A stretch of 64,000 nucleotides of DNA from Setophaga petechia (GCA_024362935.1 JANCRA010000066.1:3076501-3140500), one strand, 5' to 3'; numbered from the stretch's first letter, positions 10,846 through 21,622 are shown. A program made the numbers and translations. Notes: generated by a model from the letters alone, not told the origin.

Positions 10846-11914
10846 ACACAGCAGGAAGCACCACACTCATTCCCAAGAGAAAACTGCATCCTAAAGGTTC
10901 CTCATTCCCCACTCCATCCCATCCTCCTGGGAATGGAGTGGGGAGTGAGGAACCTCTGGAAACACCTCAGGTAGAAATGAAGCTGCCTCGTCCTCACCTG
11001 GAGGTTCTGAATCCCACCTGGATGGGGCTCCCTGGCAGGTGAGGTGATCCTGTAGCTCGTCCTGCTCCTAAAAACCTCAGGCTCCCACAGATTCTGTGGC
11101 ATCATTTCCCAGGATGTGCTAAATTTAGGGGGAAAAAAAGGTGCCCTGATTGAAATTCACCCTCCAGGCAGGCTCATTTCAGAAACTGCAGCTACACACT
11201 CTGAAAACATTTTGGTCCAGAAAATCTTATGAGATTCCAAATGTTTTATACATTTTACTGCTGAGTGGGCAAGAAATACAGACTTGTCCTTTCAATTTTA
11301 TCAGCTCGTGTTCAAAATGATGGAGAACAGGGAGAGCGGTGACAGTGAGGCTGCTGGAGCTCTGCTGCAATTTGGGAAGTGTTGGGGTTCTCATCAGGCC
11401 CCTGCTGAAGATTTAGGGCTGCTCCTATTTTACCAAGCCTCACCTCACTCCTGCACCCCACAGTTCACTGGAATTGTGTCCTGTGCTGGGAACGAGAGAA
11501 ATAAATAAACCCAAACCAGACACAAAATAAAAGTCACCTCCATGATGAGCACCCTTCCCTGGCAACAGCCTCATTGCCTTCTCCTCTCAGCTAGAAAAAA
11601 AGAAAAATATCTAATTGCAGCAGCACATTTAGAAGGGGAAATAAAAGGCTTTTTATGCTGCTGCTGCTGCCCACAGGGTTAACATTTGCAAAGGGCTGAG
11701 AAAGAGCCTGAGGACATTGTAATTAACAGCTCTGAGGGCTCCTCCCAGCACTCTCGGGGTCACCGAGGTTCCTGCAGCTCTCTGGGCTCCACAGGACTCC
11801 AGCACATCCCGATTGTTCCAAAAAATCCCCGAGCCTGGCTGGGGCTCTGAGCTGAGGGATGCAAATCTGCAGCACCCAGCTGCAGAGCCTTGCTCCAGGA
11901 CCTGCCTCAAGTTG
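10846..11914. other. Unique non-coding sequence
   Basis: No family is recognised. At 10897-10960 TCCTCATTCCCCACTCCATC is followed by its near reverse complement GGAGTGGGGAGTGAGGAACC, giving a ~20-bp inverted repeat. Confidence 0.5.
10898..10958. repeat. Short inverted repeat
   Basis: GGTTCCTCATTCCCCACTCC is followed after about 20 bp by GGAGTGGGGAGTGAGGAACC, which is almost its exact reverse complement. It could fold as a stem-loop. I know no function for it. Confidence 0.75.
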
Positions 11915-12150
11915 TGCCACGGGAGGTTTAGATCACATTTTAGGGACAGGATTTGTCACAGAAAGGTTGTACAGCATTGGAATGGGCTGCTCAGGGCAGT
12001 GGTGGAGCCACCATCCCTGGCAAGGTTCTGAAATGTGTGGATGTGGCACTGGGGACATGGCTTAGTGGTGAGCAGGGTGGTGCTGCTGGGCTGAGGGTCA
12101 GACTTGGGGATCTTAAAGGTCTTTTCCAGCCTTATGGATTTATGAACCAT
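11915..12150 (+). mobile_element. CR1 LINE 3' end, sense
   Basis: Typical 3' blocks appear: AATGGGCTGCTCAGGGCAGTGGTGGAG-like sequence, GTGTGGATGTGGCACTGGGG, ACATGGCTTAGTGGTGA, and GGATCTTAAAGGTCTTTTCC followed by AGCCTTATGGATTTATG. The 72-bp minisatellite begins within about 20 bp. Confidence 0.9.
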
Positions 12151-12164
12151 CTCCCAGAAGCCTT

Positions 12165-12975
12165 GGGCTTGCCAGGGATCTCCCTTGAGCTCTTCTCAGG
12201 GACAGCAGCACCTCCCTGCATGCCAGGGGTGACAGCCACCCTGTGTGTGCCCTCCTCCAGGTGCCCAGGAGGATCTCAGCTCCTTCCACGCATGGCAGGA
12301 GTGACAGCCACCCAGTCCCTGCCCTTTTCCAGGTATCCAAGAGGATCCCAGCTCCTTCCCTGCATCCCAGGAGTGACAACCACCCTGTCCCTGCTCTCCT
12401 CTAGGTACCCAAGAACATCACAGCTCCTTCCCTGCATGCCAGGAGTGACAACCACTCTGTGTAGGCCCTTTTCCAGGTACCCAGGAGGATCACAGCTCCT
12501 TCCATGCATCCCAGGAGTGACAATCACCCTGTCCCTGTCCTTCTCCAAGCACCCAGGAACATCACAGCTCCTTCCCTGCATCCCAGGAGTGACAGCCACC
12601 CCTGTGTGTGCCCTCCTCGAGGTACCCAGGAGCATCTCAGGTCCTTCCCTGCAAGCCAGGAGGGAGAACACAGTGACAGCCACCCTGTCCCTGTCCTTCT
12701 CCAGGTACCCAGGAGGGTCACAGCTCCTTCCCTGCATGCCAGGAGTGACAACCACCCTGTGTGGGCCCTTTTCCAGGTACCCAGGAGCATCACAGCTCCT
12801 TTCCTGCATCCCAGGAGTGACAGCCACCCTGTCCCTGCCCCTTTCCAGGTACCCAGGAGCATCACAGCTCCTTTCCTTCATCCCAGGAGTGACATCCACC
12901 CTGTCCCTGCCCTCCTCCAGGCACCCAGGAGTATCACAGCTCCCTCCCTTCATGCCAGAGCTGGCCTGGCTCTCC
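12165..12975 (+). repeat. 72-bp minisatellite, 11 copies
   Basis: The CCCTGCAT-type anchor falls at 12217, 12289, 12361, 12433, 12505, 12577, 12650, 12733, 12805, 12877 and 12949. The period is 72 bp, with one 83-bp unit holding an 11-bp insertion. Units read roughly 'CCAGGAGTGACAACCACCCTGT' then 'CCAGGTACCCAGGAGGATCACAGCTCCTT'. Because 72 bp is 24 codons and no frame acquired stops, a 347-residue plus-strand frame and a 233-residue minus-strand frame span it. Both encode the same 24-residue periodicity and I regard both as artefacts. Confidence 0.96.
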
Positions 12976-13109
12976 AATTCTGCTTTCTGCCTCTAAAGGG
13001 AACAAGTTTGCTAAGATGAAATCAAGGAAAAATGAACGTGGAGCGTTCAGGAGAAATTTCCATCCCCACCACACCTCCCTCACTCTCGTGCCTGCCTCAT
13101 TAAGGAGGT

Positions 13110-13250
13110 TTCAATGAAATCCTTTCAAAAACACATGGCACAAAAACAATGGAGTGATTGCAGTTTGTGAGGCACTGGGATGCAATTAGCATATGAACAT
13201 CAAAATGCTTCTGCAACCTTCAGCAGCTCCCTGCTGTCTATATCTTTTTA
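13110..13250. other. Candidate conserved non-coding element
   Basis: This is unique AT-rich sequence free of known repeats. It contains ATGCAATTAGCATATG, a near-palindromic cluster of homeobox/POU-like sites. The call is by appearance only. Confidence 0.25.
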
Positions 13251-13374
13251 CATTCCCAGGTTTTGGGGGTTTGGGGGTTTATTTTTTGCAATTTTATGCC
13301 AATTCCTACCCCTCAAGTGAAGTTGAAATAAGCAGGGCCAGGTAGGGCAGGGCTTGGAACTGGTCTAGTGGAAA

Positions 13375-13440
13375 TGTCCCTGCCTTGGAATGAGATGGGT
13401 TTGGAGGTCCCTTCCAACCCAAACTGTTCCAGGATTTTGT
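13375..13440 (+). mobile_element. CR1 LINE 3' terminus fragment, sense
   Basis: The sequence GGTTTGGAGGTCCCTTCCAA followed by CCCAAACTGTTCCAGGATTTTG is the last ~60 bp of CR1 in sense orientation. Confidence 0.7.
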
Positions 13441-13759
13441 GAACAGCAGGAAAAGTGTCCTGGGAGTGGTGCCAAGCAGCACAAACTCCCAGTGGGTTAT
13501 CCAGGAGTTCCTGTCACCACTCCAGGAGTTCCTGTCACCTCTCAGGAGCACCAGGGCACAGGGAGTGGTTCAGGTAACACGGACAGGTGAATAAAGTGTC
13601 ACCAGAGAGCCTTGGAACACCAGCCCAGGCCTGGAAACAGCAGCTTCTCCTGGGATCTGTCAGAGCCAACTGCTCAGGGGGTTTGGAGCTTCATTCCCTG
13701 TGACCCACACAGGAGTTCCCTGGGGACAGACCAGGGGTGCAAAGAATTAAGTGTTTTGC

Positions 13760-14715
13760 AAATGTCACTGAGTGTGACATGGAGTGTGCAGATCACTGAG
13801 TGTGACACAGAATGTGCAGATTTTGGATGTGATTTGGAATGTGCAGATCCCTGGTGTGACACAGAAAGTGGAAATCCTGGGTGTGATTTGGAATGTGCAG
13901 ATTCTGGGTATGATATGGAGTGTGCAGATCTGGGTGTGATTTGGAATGTGCAGATCCCTGGTGTGACAGAGTGTTCAGGTCCCTGGGTATGATATGGAGT
14001 GTGCAGATCTGGGTGTGATTTGGAGTGTGCAGATCCCTGGGTGTGACACAGAGTATGCACATCCCAGGTGTGATTTGGAGTGTGCAGATCTGGGTGTGAT
14101 TTGGAATGTGCAGATCCCTGGGTGTGACACACAGTGTGCACATCCCTGGTGTGACATAGAATGTGCAGATCCCTGTGTAACACAGAGTGTGCAGATTCTG
14201 GGTGTGATTTGGAGTGTGCACATCCCTAATGTGACAGAATGTGCACATCCCTGGTGTGACACAGAAAGTGGAAATCATGAGTGTGATTTGGAATGTGCAG
14301 ATTCTGGGTATGATATGGAGTGTGCAGATCCTGGGTGTGATTTGGAGTGTGCACATCCCTGGTGAGATTTGGAGTGTGCACATCCCTGGTGAGATTTGGA
14401 GTGTGCACATCCCTGGTGTGATTTAGAGTGTGCACATCCCTGTGTGACACATAGTGTGCACATCCCTGGTGTGATTTGGAGTGTGTAAACCCCTGGTGTG
14501 ATTTGGAGTGTGCACATCCCTGGTGAGATTTGGAGTGTGCAGATCCCTGGTGTGATTTGGAGTGTGCACATCCCTGGTGTGATTTAGAGTGTGCAGATCC
14601 CTGGTGTGATTTAGAGTGTGCACATCCCTGGTGTGATTTAGAGTGTGCAGATCCCTGGTGTGATTTGGAGTGTGCACATCCCTGGTGTGATTTGGAGTGT
14701 GCAAACCCCTGGGTG
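13760..14715 (+). repeat. 27-bp minisatellite, about 35 copies, with 54-bp higher-order structure
   Basis: The unit reads about TGTGATTTGGAGTGTGCACA then TCCCTGG, exactly 27 bp where clean. The first half is degenerate (24-28 bp units). From about 14530 the units alternate GTGCAGATCC and GTGCACATCC, giving a 54-bp dimer. Nine-codon periodicity keeps frames open on both strands; the resulting 74-205-residue frames are not proteins. No spacers separate units, so it is not a CRISPR. Confidence 0.96.
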
Positions 14716-15705
14716 TGCCCAGCAGGGTGTGCAGCTCCTGCCTTTGCTCACCCACACAAACTGCTCTGGCCCATCCAGGCACACCCAGAGCAGCCCTGCC
14801 CAGCAGGGCTGGGGGAATGAGGGGCTGGAAGTGCCCAAGGCCAGGCCTGTGCCTCTACAACTCATCTCCATGTGGAAATCCACGGGGAAAACTCAATATT
14901 CCCTGTTCCAATCCCGTTTCCCCAGAGTGGCTCCATGGCTGAGGCAGGAAGGGCAACACTGGCAGCACTTCCTGGGCACTGATGGCATTTCTGGAAAAGT
15001 CTGGTGTCCAGGTGACTTCAAATGGGCTTAAATAATTCAAATAACCCCCCTGCACACAGTGGACAGAGTGGGGGAAACAAAAAGAGGCTGCAAAACTCCT
15101 TGTGTTCATTTAAAAACTCACTTTAAATCTACCAAGAGTAGAAATAATGCAGTTAATTGGCAGGAATTAAGAAATCCTTTCATTTTGGAAGCCCCAGGAC
15201 AAACAGATTGGAAACTGTGACTCTCTGGGTGTCACCAAGGGTGCTGCACATGGCCTGAGATGCAAACGAGCAGGGAAAGGATTTTTATTTATGGCTCATC
15301 CAGCACATTATTGTACCTTGCATTAAAGATCCATCCCCAAGCTGGTCAGATTGATTCCTCCCCTTTGCATTAATGCACAAACAAAGAAATTATTGTCATT
15401 TCTCAGTGCAGAGTGGCCCTGGGATGCAGAGCTGTTGAAGCTGTAGCACAAGCACTTGCAGCTCTCAGAGAACACAACAGCCTGGAGAAGGTCACCTGCC
15501 AGGTCACAGATTTTTCCTTTTACCTTGTTCACTCAATAACTGCAATTTCTGCCTTTTTCCCCCTGGTGTTTGTGCATTCCCCTGTGCCCTTTGTGGTGTG
15601 TGTGATTTTCCACATTAGCATCGAGCCCTCTGTTGTCCAAATGACAAGTTCCACTCCAGTAAAAGCCACACCCTGCATTTTGGGGCAATTTGAGGGAGGT
15701 GCTGT
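14716..15705. other. Unique non-coding sequence
   Basis: No repeat family or credible gene is recognised. Confidence 0.45.
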
Positions 15706-16028
15706 TTCAATCCTGTGCTGGATGGAAGGAACAGCATCTCTGACTCCTTCTGCAGAGGCAAAAAATGCTTTTGGACCTGCAGGGGTTGCACAATGAGATG
15801 CAGAGCAGCAGACACAGGACAATGTCCCAGCAGCCAAAATTCAGCCATGGGTGCAGTGCTTGGGGAGTTACCAAATACTTTAAATGTGAGTTTGGATGTG
15901 AAATGCTGTGAGTTTTTATGTGAAATGTTTCAATCCTGTGCTGGATGGAAGGAACGGCACCTCTGACTCCTTCTGCAGAGGCAAAAAATGCTTTTGGAGC
16001 TGCAGGGGTTGCACAATGAGATGCAGAG
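15706..16028 (+). repeat. ~100-bp direct repeat pair
   Basis: Segment 15706-15808 (TTTCAATCCTGTGCTGGATG ... GCACAATGAGATGCAGAG) recurs at 15928-16028 with few changes (ACAGCATC versus ACGGCACC, GACCTG versus GAGCTG). The second copy abuts the 31-bp array. Confidence 0.92.
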
Positions 16029-16420
16029 GCAGATTTGATATCCTGGCATGTGGTATCAGCCAGATTTGCCATCCTGGAATGTGGTATCAGCCAGATGTGA
16101 TATCCTGGGATGTGGTATCAGCCAGATTTGATATCCTGGGATGTATATCAGCCAGATTTGATATCCTGGGATGTGATTATCAGCCAGATTTGATATCCTG
16201 GGATGTGATATCAGCCAGATTTGATATCCTGGAATGTGGTATAAGCCAGATTTGATATCCTGGGATGTGATTATCAGCCATTTGCCATCCTGGGATGTGA
16301 TATCAGTCAGATTTGCCATCCTGGAATGTGGTATCAGCCAGATTTGATATCCTGGGATGTCATTATCAGCCAGATTTGATAGCCTGGGATGTGATGATTA
16401 GCCAGATTTGCCATCCTGCC
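16029..16420 (+). repeat. 31-bp minisatellite of hairpin-capable units, about 12.5 copies
   Basis: The unit is about GATATCCTGGGATGTGATATCAGCCAGATTT, built from GATATCCTGGGATGTGATAT then CAGCCAGATTT. The core is an inverted repeat: TGATATC, nine bases, GATATCA. Twelve units and a partial one are visible; variants carry GCCATCC in place of GATATCC or GTGGTATC for GTGATATC. Confidence 0.95.
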
Positions 16421-17964
16421 TCCTAACACCTTGAGGCTGACCTTCCTCATGTGATTCCCACATTCCAGAGGGTCTCTCCTGTGCTAAAGCCCTGAGCCCA
16501 TCTGACCCGAGGAGTGCTCCCAGCATCCTCCTGATTTTGGACATTGCAGAGAGCCACAGGGATGAATCCCACACGTGGATTATGATCCTGAGCTGAGCCC
16601 AACAGAGAATCCTCACACCCCAAAAACCAGAATCCTCCACAAAACCAGGACAAATATCCACAATTCCATTGTGGTTCTCTGCCCAAAGCAAATTCCAGAA
16701 TTTTCCAGGAGAATTTCCTTGGAGCAGACAAATCCAGCCCTCCTCACCCCTGACACCACGGGCAGAGCAGGAGTCCTGGCTGCTGGAGCTGCTGCTGGTT
16801 CTGTGAGGATTCTTCTGAAGTTCTTTCCAAGCCCTGTTTTGGAAACCAGCCAGCACTATTTGCTGCTCAGGCAGAGGATATGGAATTACCGTAAATTATA
16901 TTGAAAAATTAGATTTATTCACCGCTGTGATAATTGATCTCCCCAATCGGTCTCGGAGAGTTAGCAGCTGGTAAGAAAATAAAATGCAATTTAAATTTTT
17001 ATTTATTTTTAAAACCCCCCACTTTAATTCAAGTGTGACAACAAACAAGGGGGAGAGGAGAGGGTGAGTTTCTCACTTGCCAGTCCTCGTCTTAAATCCT
17101 GATGATAAGAAGACAAAGCAAGAGGTGATTGCAGAGGTGTTTGAGAAATTCACAGTCTGCTGGCATTAAGCAGCACAGGCTCTGCAGGGGGGTTTGATAC
17201 CCTTGCACATAATTATGTGTAATTGTAGCTCAGCCCTGAGCAAAGGGATTATGGCCAAGGACGTGCCTGGAGTAGAATCCCCGGGCTGGGCTGTCACTCT
17301 GCTGGAGCTGCTGCAATTGATGCTGACAAACCAACATTCCACAAGTGACTCCAGGAATTCAGCTCCTCTGTCAAAGCCTCTGTAACTGGGCCCATCAAAT
17401 CTCTGACTGTTTTCTCTCAGGCCCTCAGAGGGAGAAGAACCAGCCCCAAAATCTGGCGTTGGTGATGGCTCCTCTCATTAAGGCTCTTCTCTGTCAGCCC
17501 CTGCTCAAATCACATCACACATTACAGATGGAGACAGGATTTGGGTTTTACACCGAGATTAGCTCTGAGGAAATGTATTTTTATCTGCTGGGAGCAGAAA
17601 GAAAGAACTCCATAATTCACCATAACCCAATCACTTACAAAGTGATTGGCCAAACAGCGTTTGCAGGGGCTTGAAAAATCTCATGCTGTCATGAGTAATA
17701 AAATAAGAGTGATAATCCTGCTCCCTGGCTGAAGGGAGCACGGCAATGGACACGTCATTAAAAGGCAGGAGAATGGTGTGAGGGAGAGGGGGAGATCCTG
17801 GCTGGAGCCAGGGCAGTCTGGCAGCTCCATTTACAGCAGCAGATAAACACCACGGGTTCCTAAAACTGCCAACCCTGGAATTTCCAGCGTGGAGCAACTC
17901 TGACTTCATTTCACAGAATCACTGAGGATGGTCTGGTCTGAAAGCAAAACCAGTGAGAGGTTCC
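16421..17964. other. Unique non-coding sequence with AT-rich islands
   Basis: No repeat family or gene is recognised. The stretch 16860-17010 and parts of 17190-17780 are low in repeats and rich in TAAT-type motifs. Confidence 0.45.
16860..17010. other. Candidate conserved non-coding element
   Basis: The unique sequence around GATAATTGATCTCCCCAATC and GGTCTCGGAGAGTTAGCAGC contains CpGs in an otherwise CpG-poor, AT-rich setting and matches no repeat in the window. By appearance it could be a constrained element; alignment is required. Confidence 0.25.
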
Positions 17965-19185
17965 AAGTCAGAAATACAATTTATAAAGAAAAGAAAAAAA
18001 CCACCCTAAAATACATGCAATTGTACAAAAGAAAAACCACTGACAGAATCAGAACACAACTTGACACCCTGCTGGTCAGGGTGTTGGTACAGTTCAATAG
18101 GAATTGTGGCTGCAGCCCTCTTGGAGTGTCAGGTGTGGTTCTGTTGGAGCAGGGATCCTCTAGAAAAGGGTGAAGTCTTCCTCTGAAGATCCATTGGAAA
18201 AGGCAGCTGCTCCTCTGGGAATCCAGTGGAGAAGCTGTGCTGGTGTCCCAAAACTTCAGATTATATCCAGGTAGGAATACTTGGCTCCTCTGAAGGCTGT
18301 TCTGGTGTCCCAAAAACTCAGATTATATCCAGTTAAGAATGCTTGGCTCCTCCAAAAGGCTGTTCTGGTGTCCTAAAACTTCAGATTATATCCAGGCAGG
18401 AATGCTTGGCTCCTCCAAAAGGCTGTTCTGGTGTCCCCAAACCCCAGATTATATCAAGGTAGGAATGCTTGGCTCCTTCAAAATACTTTTCTAGTGTCCC
18501 CAAACCCCAGATTATATCAAGATAGGAATGCTTGGCTCCTCCAAAATACTTTTCTAGTGTCCCCAAACCCCAGATTATATCCAGGCAGGAATGCTTGGCT
18601 CCTCCAAAATACTTTTCTGGTGTCCCAAACCCCAAATTATATGCAGGTAGGAATGCTTGGCTCCTCTGAGGGCTATTCTGGTGTCCCCAAACCCCAGATT
18701 ATATCCAGGTAGGAATGCTTGGCTCCTCCAAAATACTTTTCTGGTGTCCCAAACCCCAGATTATATCCAGGTAGGAATGCTTGGCTCCTCCAAAATACTT
18801 TTCTGGCGTCCCCAAACCCCAAATTATATGCAGGTAGGAATGCTTGGCTCCTCTGAGGGCTATTCTGGTGTCCCAAACCCCAGACTATATCCAGGTAGGA
18901 ATGCTTGGCTCCTCCAAAAGGCAGTTCTGGTGTCCCAAACCCCAGACTATATCCAGGTAGGAATGCTTGGCTCCTCCCTCTGGGCAGAGCATCTCCAATG
19001 GGATGCTGGAATTTTATCAGTCATGCAGTGATGTTCAATAGCCCATTAACAGCAGATTCTCCTCAGAGGGAGGATTGGTTTGTGAAGAGATGAAGAAAAT
19101 TGCCCAATTACCAGAAGATAACTGCCACACCCCTAAGAGATGGCAGCAGAATACACATTGCCTTTCAATCTAGGACACTGGAAAA
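17965..19185 (+). mobile_element. Family C LTR, copy 1, with expanded internal array
   Basis: Matches the reverse complement of 24275-24928: GACACCCTGCTGGTCAGGGT near 18063, GTTCTGTTGGAGCAGGGATC near 18139, GGCTCCTCCCTCTGGGC near 18968, TGGGATGCTG near 18999, and a 3' part with CAGAATACACATTGCCTTTC near 19147 ending TCTAGGACA. The 5' start seen in copy 2 (TGTCTTGGTTTGGAAAGACA) is missing here. Length is ~1.2 kb instead of ~0.65 kb because of the internal 62-bp array. I recognise this as a common passerine ERV LTR, from memory. Confidence 0.8.
18210..18980 (+). repeat. 61-63-bp minisatellite inside family C LTR, 13 copies
   Basis: The end of the ATCCAG (or ATCAAG/ATGCAG) block falls at 18270, 18332, 18395, 18458, 18521, 18584, 18646, 18708, 18770, 18833, 18894 and 18956, with a related upstream unit. 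A unit reads about TCTGGTGTCCCCAAACCCCA, GATTATATCCAGGTAGGAAT, GCTTGGCTCCTCCAAAATAC. Two unit types differ in CAAAATACTT versus CTGAGGGCTA. Copy 2 of the LTR at 24.5 kb has one unit. Confidence 0.96.
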
Positions 19186-19194
19186 GCCCTGCAA

Positions 19195-19345
19195 GGCCAT
19201 CAAACCCAGCCTGTGATCAATCCCCACCCTGTCACTCAGTGCCACCTCCAGCCCTTCCTTGGACACCTCCAGGGATGGGGAATCCAAACCCCCCTGGGCA
19301 GCCCCTGCCCATCTCCCTCTGTCCCTCCTGGGCACGAGGAGCAGG
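19195..19345 (-). mobile_element. CR1 LINE fragment, antisense
   Basis: AGGCCATCAAACCCAGCCTG and CTTGGACACCTCCAGGGATG followed by GGGCAGCCCCTGCC are antisense CR1 3' blocks. Confidence 0.8.
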
Positions 19346-19424
19346 GAGGTTTGGGGGAATTGGGCACTGAAAGGGAGGTGTGGAAAGATCCAGATCTGCC
19401 CCAGCCAGTGTGGGAAATAGAGGG

Positions 19425-19606
19425 GGAAACAGAAGGAAATAGAAAAAATTAGAAGGATACAGAAGGAAATAGAAACAAAGAGAAAGAAACAGAAGGAAAA
19501 TAGAAGAAATTAGAAAGAAACAGAAGGAAACAGAAGAAAATAGGAAACAGAAGGAAATAAAAGGAAACAGGAGAAAATAAAAAGAAACAGAAGGAAACAG
19601 AAGGCC
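19425..19606 (+). repeat. Polypurine simple-sequence tract
   Basis: About 180 bp consists almost only of A and G with scattered C/T, built from variants of AGAAGGAAATAGAAACA. The complementary strand gives a pyrimidine-rich false frame. Confidence 0.9.
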
Positions 19607-20732
19607 TGACCCTGACACTCAGGCCAGCAAGTCAGACTGAAATGTTTCACCAATAATTCATGACTATTGGACAAATATAATTCATCCTGGCTGTGTTAGA
19701 AGCTTTGATACATCAGGAAACAAATTATTAGCTGGAGTGACCTTTTACTTTTGAAATAATACCACAGAAATACAAAACAGGGCAGAGAATCCTAATGTAG
19801 CAGCAGCACCACTAAAATCAAACCTTTCTGGTGGCACACAGAGGGTTAATCAATCTGAGAATTCAAAATCATTTTCTTCCACACTTGTACTGTGGCATTT
19901 ACACAGATTATCAGTGGGGTACAGCAACAAGAGCAGATCATGTAGCTTAAAAAATACATTATTTATATATATATATAATATATATAATAACATATAATGA
20001 AATAACAAGCACCCAGGCAGGCCAAGTGTATTTTTGTCCTCTAATCTTCACTTCCAGAAGCCACCTCACTTGCAGGATCATCCTTCTCTGTCTGCAGTAT
20101 TGTTCCAGCAGTTGAGTAGGTTAAGAACATTTGTATTATTATTATTATTCCCACTATTTCTGATTTGCATGCTAATAGTTATCTAGCAGTTCAAATCTCA
20201 ATTAGGAGCCCACACAGGCAAGAGCAGCACAATTCACGGCGAGGTTGTAAATGTGGAAATGTACTCAGGCTCACAATGAAGGCAGCTCATCACCCAGCAC
20301 TGGGGTTTAGTATTATTAATTTGGTGTCATTGAAAGGCTTCAGAGTGCTTGCTTCAGTTAATGCACGTTCCTGGATACATTGGCTGCTTTTTATTGTGAT
20401 GGATTTTATGTTTCAATCACATAAAGTTGCCCAGGGCCTTTCAGCAGGGGTTTTTATTTATTTTTTTTTCTTTCATAGAATCAAGGAGAACGAAATGTGT
20501 TGGTCCATCAGCAGCTCTCCATCAGGATTTGCCTCACCAATATTTGGGATGGAACAAACCCTGCAAAACTGCTACAAAAAATGGAATTTCCCAAGCCAGA
20601 ACTGAGCAAGGGGTGAGGGGGCTCAATGGGGATTAATTACTGCCTGAATAAACTGCCTTAAAATCACATCATCATCATCATCACCTCACACCCCAAGTCC
20701 TCATCCTGAACTTCCCAATTCTGCCCTACACC
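19607..20732. other. Unique AT-rich sequence
   Basis: No gene or dispersed repeat is recognised. A TATATA-rich simple repeat lies at 19960-20000 and a short ATT run at 20137-20150. The part at 20150-20420 looks like possible constrained sequence. Confidence 0.45.
20150..20420. other. Candidate conserved non-coding element
   Basis: Repeat-free sequence contains TGATTTGCATGCTAAT (octamer/POU-like), CAATTAGGAG, and TTATTAATTTGGTGTCATTG. The call rests on appearance only. Confidence 0.25.
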
Positions 20733-21152
20733 TTTGGAAAAATCCTGTTGTCCTCCAGCACTCTGTTTTTATTGGTTTTTCCCATTTTTTGGGGGCTTCT
20801 CAGCATGGCCAGTGTGACGTGCAGTGCAATGAGGGCTGTGGAAAAATCTTGTTATCCTCCAGCACTCAGTTTTTCTTGGTTTTTCCCATTTTTTGGGGGT
20901 TTCTCAGCATGGCCAGCGTGACCTGCAGTGCGCTGAGGGCTGTGAAAAATCCTGTTATCCTCCAGCACTCAGTTTTTCCTGGCTTTTCCCATTTTTGGGG
21001 GCTTCTCAGCATGGCCAGCATGACCTGCAGTGGACTGAGAGCTGTGGAAAAATGTTGTTATCCTCCAGCACTCAGTTTTTCTTGGTTTTTCCCATTTTTG
21101 GGGTTTTCCCAGCAGGGTCAGCATGACCTGCAGTGCACTGAGGGCTGTGAGA
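20733..21152 (+). repeat. ~103-bp minisatellite, 4 copies
   Basis: CAGCATGGCCAG (CAGCAGGGTCAG in the last) falls at 20801, 20905, 21007 and 21110. Each unit contains GTTATCCTCCAGCACTCAGT and a TTGGTTTTTCCCATTTTTTG block. Confidence 0.95.
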
Positions 21153-21622
21153 AGGAGAGGCAGAGCCAAGGGCAGCACCAACCTCTGCAGAGGAAGCACA
21201 AAACACTGAAACAAAGGGAGCTCAGCCTGGCTGAGGACAGAGCCGACTCCTCCTGCTTATTTAGGATGGTTTAGTCATGGTGTCAACAGGTTACTGGGAC
21301 ATGATTTCAGTGCTGTGTCCCCCAGCACGGTGACAAGAGCCACCTCAGCAGCTTCTGACACGCAGGAGCCTCTCCTTCCTCCCTTCCTGCAACCTCCAGG
21401 TAATTATCCACAAGGGCAGAGCCCCAGGAAAAGCCATTTCTCACTCCACTGCTGCTCAAGGGCCAGCAGGTTAAACAAGTGATGGAAAACCTCGGGGAGC
21501 TGCTCTCCTGCTTCCCCCTGTGCACGTGGGGGCCGTGTCCTCCACCCCAGGCAGGGCTTGGAGAGGGCTGATGGCACCTTGGGGAGGCAATAAATTGGCA
21601 GCAGCACAGGAGACATCCAGCT
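21153..21622. other. Unique non-coding sequence
   Basis: Nothing recognisable. Overlapping open frames on the minus strand lack any domain. Confidence 0.4.

Noticed and set aside
11953..12996. 347-residue open frame as a repeat protein gene
   Set aside because: It is the translation of the 72-bp array plus CR1 3' sequence, the opposite strand is open too, and no promoter, splice signal or non-repeat domain is visible.
13793..14410. 205-residue minus-strand frame with His/Cys-rich repeats resembling zinc-finger spacing
   Set aside because: Cys and His come from the 27-bp unit at 9-residue spacing. There is no C2H2 spacing (C-X2-4-C, H-X3-5-H) or linker.
13760..14715. CRISPR array
   Set aside because: Units are contiguous with no unique spacers, the genome context is vertebrate, and no cas genes occur.
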